Origin: Streptomyces spinosisporus
GTDB lineage: Bacteria; Actinomycetota; Actinomycetes; Streptomycetales; Streptomycetaceae
Length of the DNA stretch: 64,000 nucleotides
NCBI RefSeq assembly: GCF_022698145.1
Contig: NZ_JALDAX010000008.1
Span: 248,001 to 312,000 of the forward strand
Direction: 5' to 3'
In this document: one piece after another, positions 62,391 through 64,000 of the stretch
Numbering within the stretch: position 1 is the stretch's first letter
How the letters are laid out: each line of letters opens with the position of its first letter
Position numbers and translations under genes: made by a program
Notes under the pieces: generated by a model
Database searches by the model: none
Told to the model about the DNA's origin: nothing
What the model saw: only the letters and a program-made list of their open reading frames with translations

Positions 62391-63842
62391 GTGAGCACAT
62401 CGTCGGAACCGCGCGTGTCGGGTCTGGAGATCCGCTCCATCGACTATGTGCCGCTGGACGAACGCCACGGGAAGCTGTGGCACCTCGGCCCCCTGTGGTT
62501 CATGTCGAACGCCCAGATCGCCACGCTGGCCGTGGGTCTGATCAGCATCACCGAGGGCGGCAATCTGATCTGGTCGCTGATCGCGATCGTGGCGGGCACC
62601 GTCATCGGCACCTTCTTCATGGCGTTCCACTCGGCGCAGGGCCCGCAGCTCGGGCTGCCCCAGATGATCCAGTCGCGCCCCCAGTTCGGCTATGTCGGCG
62701 CCCTGCTGGTGTGGCTGTTCGCCTATGTGCAGTACGCGGGCTTCAACGTCTTCAACACCATCCTCGCCGGGGAGGCGATGCACACCACGGTGCACGGAGG
62801 GGTCAAGCTCTGGGTGGTCGTGGTCACCCTGGTCGCCCTCGTCATCGCGCTGGTGGGCTACGACGTCATCCACAAGGCCGAGCAGTTCCTGACGTACTCC
62901 TTCCTGGTCGTCTTCGGGATCTTCACCGTGGGCGCCCTGGTCACGCTGCACTACCCGGCCGGTTCCTTCGACCTCGGCGCCTTCAAGTGGACGCCGTTCC
63001 TCGCCCAGTTCGGTGTGGTCGCCGGCTACCAGATCAGCTGGGCGATCTACGTCTCCGACTACTCGCGCTATCTCCCGCCGGGCGTCACCGTCCGCAAGAC
63101 CTTCTACTGGACGTACTTCGGCTCGGCCCTCGGCGGCATCTGGCTGATGGTCCTCGGCTCGCTGCTCGCCGCCTGGGCGGGCAAGGACTTCGACACCATC
63201 GAGTCGATCAACGCGGCGGGCGACAAGGTGTTCAGCGGGTTCGGCGCGATCGTGCTGCTCTTCGCGGTCCTGGGTCTGGTTTCGGTCACCGCGCTCAACA
63301 TGTACGGCGGATCGCTCACGTTGATCAGCGCGATCGACTCGATCAAGCGGGTGCGGCCGACCCTCGGCGTGCGTCTGGTGACCATCGGGCTCACGGCCGC
63401 GCTCTCCCTGGTCGGCGCGCTCGCCGCGACCTCCAACTTCCTCGAGAACTTCAACAACTTCCTGCTGCTGGTCCTCTATCTCTTCATCCCGTGGACCGCG
63501 GTGAACCTCATGGACTACTACGTCGTGCGCCGCGGCCACTACGCCATCGCCGAGATCTTCAACCCCCGTGGCATCTACGGCCGTTGGGGCTGGCACGGCA
63601 TCATCGCCTACGCGGTCGGCTTTGTCGTCATGATCCCCTTCTTCTCCGTCGGGACGCTCTACACCGGGCCCATCGCCGACGCGCTCGACGGCGCCGACAT
63701 CTCCCTGTTCATCGGGCTGCCCGTCTCCGCGGGGCTCTACTGGCTGCTGACCCGCTCCATCGACGTAGCGGCCGAGCAGCGGCTGGCCGAGGCGGAGGCG
63801 GCGGACCTGGAGCGGGCGGCGCACGAGCACCGGGAGCCCTGA
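62391..63842 (+). CDS. NCS1-family cytosine/purine permease-like transporter
   Basis: A 483-residue transporter with about twelve helices. WHLGPLWFMSNAQIATLAVGLISITEGGNLIWSLIAIV is helix 1 and 2, HSAQGPQLGLPQMIQSRPQFG the loop with substrate contacts, ISWAIYVSDYSRYLPPGVTV the helix 6 end. It is a second NCS1 protein, of clearly different sequence from the one at 46445-47944. It imports a nucleobase, allantoin or related compound. GTG 62391 has TGGAGG four bases upstream. It stands apart from any catabolic gene. Its substrate is not determinable. Confidence 0.87.
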   Translation: MSTSSEPRVSGLEIRSIDYVPLDERHGKLWHLGPLWFMSNAQIATLAVGLISITEGGNLIWSLIAIVAGTVIGTFFMAFHSAQGPQLGLPQMIQSRPQFGYVGALLVWLFAYVQYAGFNVFNTILAGEAMHTTVHGGVKLWVVVVTLVALVIALVGYDVIHKAEQFLTYSFLVVFGIFTVGALVTLHYPAGSFDLGAFKWTPFLAQFGVVAGYQISWAIYVSDYSRYLPPGVTVRKTFYWTYFGSALGGIWLMVLGSLLAAWAGKDFDTIESINAAGDKVFSGFGAIVLLFAVLGLVSVTALNMYGGSLTLISAIDSIKRVRPTLGVRLVTIGLTAALSLVGALAATSNFLENFNNFLLLVLYLFIPWTAVNLMDYYVVRRGHYAIAEIFNPRGIYGRWGWHGIIAYAVGFVVMIPFFSVGTLYTGPIADALDGADISLFIGLPVSAGLYWLLTRSIDVAAEQRLAEAEAADLERAAHEHREP

Positions 63843-63874
63843 CCGCGGCGAGATGTGACTCAAACCATAAGGTG

Positions 63875-63886
63875 AACGATGTCGTT
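63875..63886. promoter_or_regulatory. operator-like palindrome O1 before the last gene
   Basis: AACGATGTCGTT has perfect 5-base arms (AACGA/TCGTT) and follows GGTGAACGA, a stretch repeated 47 bases downstream at the second site. Confidence 0.5.
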
Positions 63887-63900
63887 TCGATAGCTGTGCG

Positions 63901-63938
63901 GGGTACTGTACCCATCAGGTGAACGAAACAGTTTCGTT
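63901..63938. promoter_or_regulatory. operator-like palindromes O2 and GGGTAC-T-GTACCC before the last gene
   Basis: AACGAAAC-A-GTTTCGTT (63922-63938) has perfect 8-base arms around one base, typical of a TetR site, and is preceded by the repeated GGTGAACGA. GGGTACTGTACCC (63901-63913) is a second palindrome in the same stretch and overlaps the likely -10 region. Confidence 0.6.
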
Positions 63939-63960
63939 TAGAGTGTGGGGAAGGACAGAC

Positions 63961-64000
63961 ATGGTCTCCGTACTCGTCGTCAACGACCAGTCTCTTCAGC
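63961..64000 (+). CDS. 5' end of a gene, response-regulator-like N-terminus
   Basis: ATG 63961 follows GGGGAAGGACAGAC. The 13 codons read MVSVLVVNDQSLQ before the window ends, similar to the receiver-domain start of NarL-type response regulators (VLVVDDQ), with Asn in place of the first acidic residue. Only the first strand is seen, so other NAD/FMN-binding starts are not excluded. It is preceded by two palindromic operators, which is unusual for a response regulator. Confidence 0.45.
   Translation, partial: MVSVLVVNDQSLQ

Noticed and set aside
1..64000. CRISPR array, insertion sequence, integrase/att site
   Set aside because: No regularly spaced direct repeats of array type, no transposase or integrase frame, no flanking inverted repeats. 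The 18-, 37- and 17-bp repeats are local and do not have spacer structure.
1..64000. tRNA or rRNA genes
   Set aside because: No T-loop/anticodon-like cloverleaf signature (such as GGTTCGAATCC) or rRNA core was noticed in the gaps.

Overview
The window is high-GC actinobacterial DNA, almost certainly from a Streptomyces. Third codon positions are almost all G or C. GTG starts are frequent. Neighbouring genes are often coupled by 4-base GTGA/ATGA overlaps. The gene content fits: a DasR-type chitinase operator, ECF42 sigma factor/DGPF modules, LAL-type LuxR, UppP, CrcB pairs, a 2-domain DUF427 protein, and secreted proteins with Streptomyces-style signal peptides. The contents look like chromosomal accessory or arm-type DNA: many regulators and small-molecule enzymes, few core genes (gnd and gap are the clearest central metabolism). 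No tRNA, rRNA, insertion sequence, integrase, attachment site or CRISPR array was seen.

Layout. 0-6.7 kb: an NTF2-like protein; an MFS efflux pump behind a 45-residue coupled ORF; an ECF42 module (DGPF-SnoaL fusion, DGPF protein, sigma factor); then an F420-type oxidoreductase and a SRPBCC protein under an HxlR regulator. Two matching ECF42-type promoters (TGTCGA-N17-CGTC) precede the DGPF operon and the pump. 6.8-12.8 kb: GH19 chitinase with a DasR-like site, methyltransferase, short second Rho, PaaI thioesterase, and a divergent EamA/LysR pair. 12.8-22.6 kb: a decayed methyltransferase and a broken TetR gene, an NhaA-DsbA fusion, an alpha/beta hydrolase, and a long minus-strand run (SDR, DUF427, MOSC-reductase-ferredoxin, small proteins, VOC protein, second ECF42 module). 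Three promoters in this stretch each carry two copies of one operator, CTAACC-N18-GGTTAG.

22.6-38 kb: giant LuxR regulator, D,D-carboxypeptidase, two polytopic mannosyltransferase-like proteins, hydrolase, a FadR-asparaginase-glutaminase operon, UppP, CrcB-DUF190-CrcB, a beta-propeller lactonase-like protein, a BrkB/YihY membrane protein and a VOC protein. 38-51.3 kb: MarR; an alpha/beta hydrolase whose nucleophile is lost; a TetR/SDR divergent pair separated by four 18-bp phased repeats with two leaderless promoters; assorted enzymes; an NCS1 permease-isochorismatase-peptidase E operon; and divergent 6-phosphogluconate dehydrogenase and long-form GAPDH. 51.3-62.3 kb: a block of secreted proteins around two large homologous exoproteins. 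Both have an N-terminal beta-rich region, a lytic-transglycosylase-like core and a golvesin-like domain; one carries an extra SGNH hydrolase. They diverge from a gene-poor, AT-richer 440-base gap. The window ends with a second NCS1 permease and the first codons of a gene preceded by two palindromic operators.

The best candidates for undescribed biology are the paired-operator regulon of 13.6-22.6 kb and the large paired exoprotein locus of 51.4-62.3 kb.
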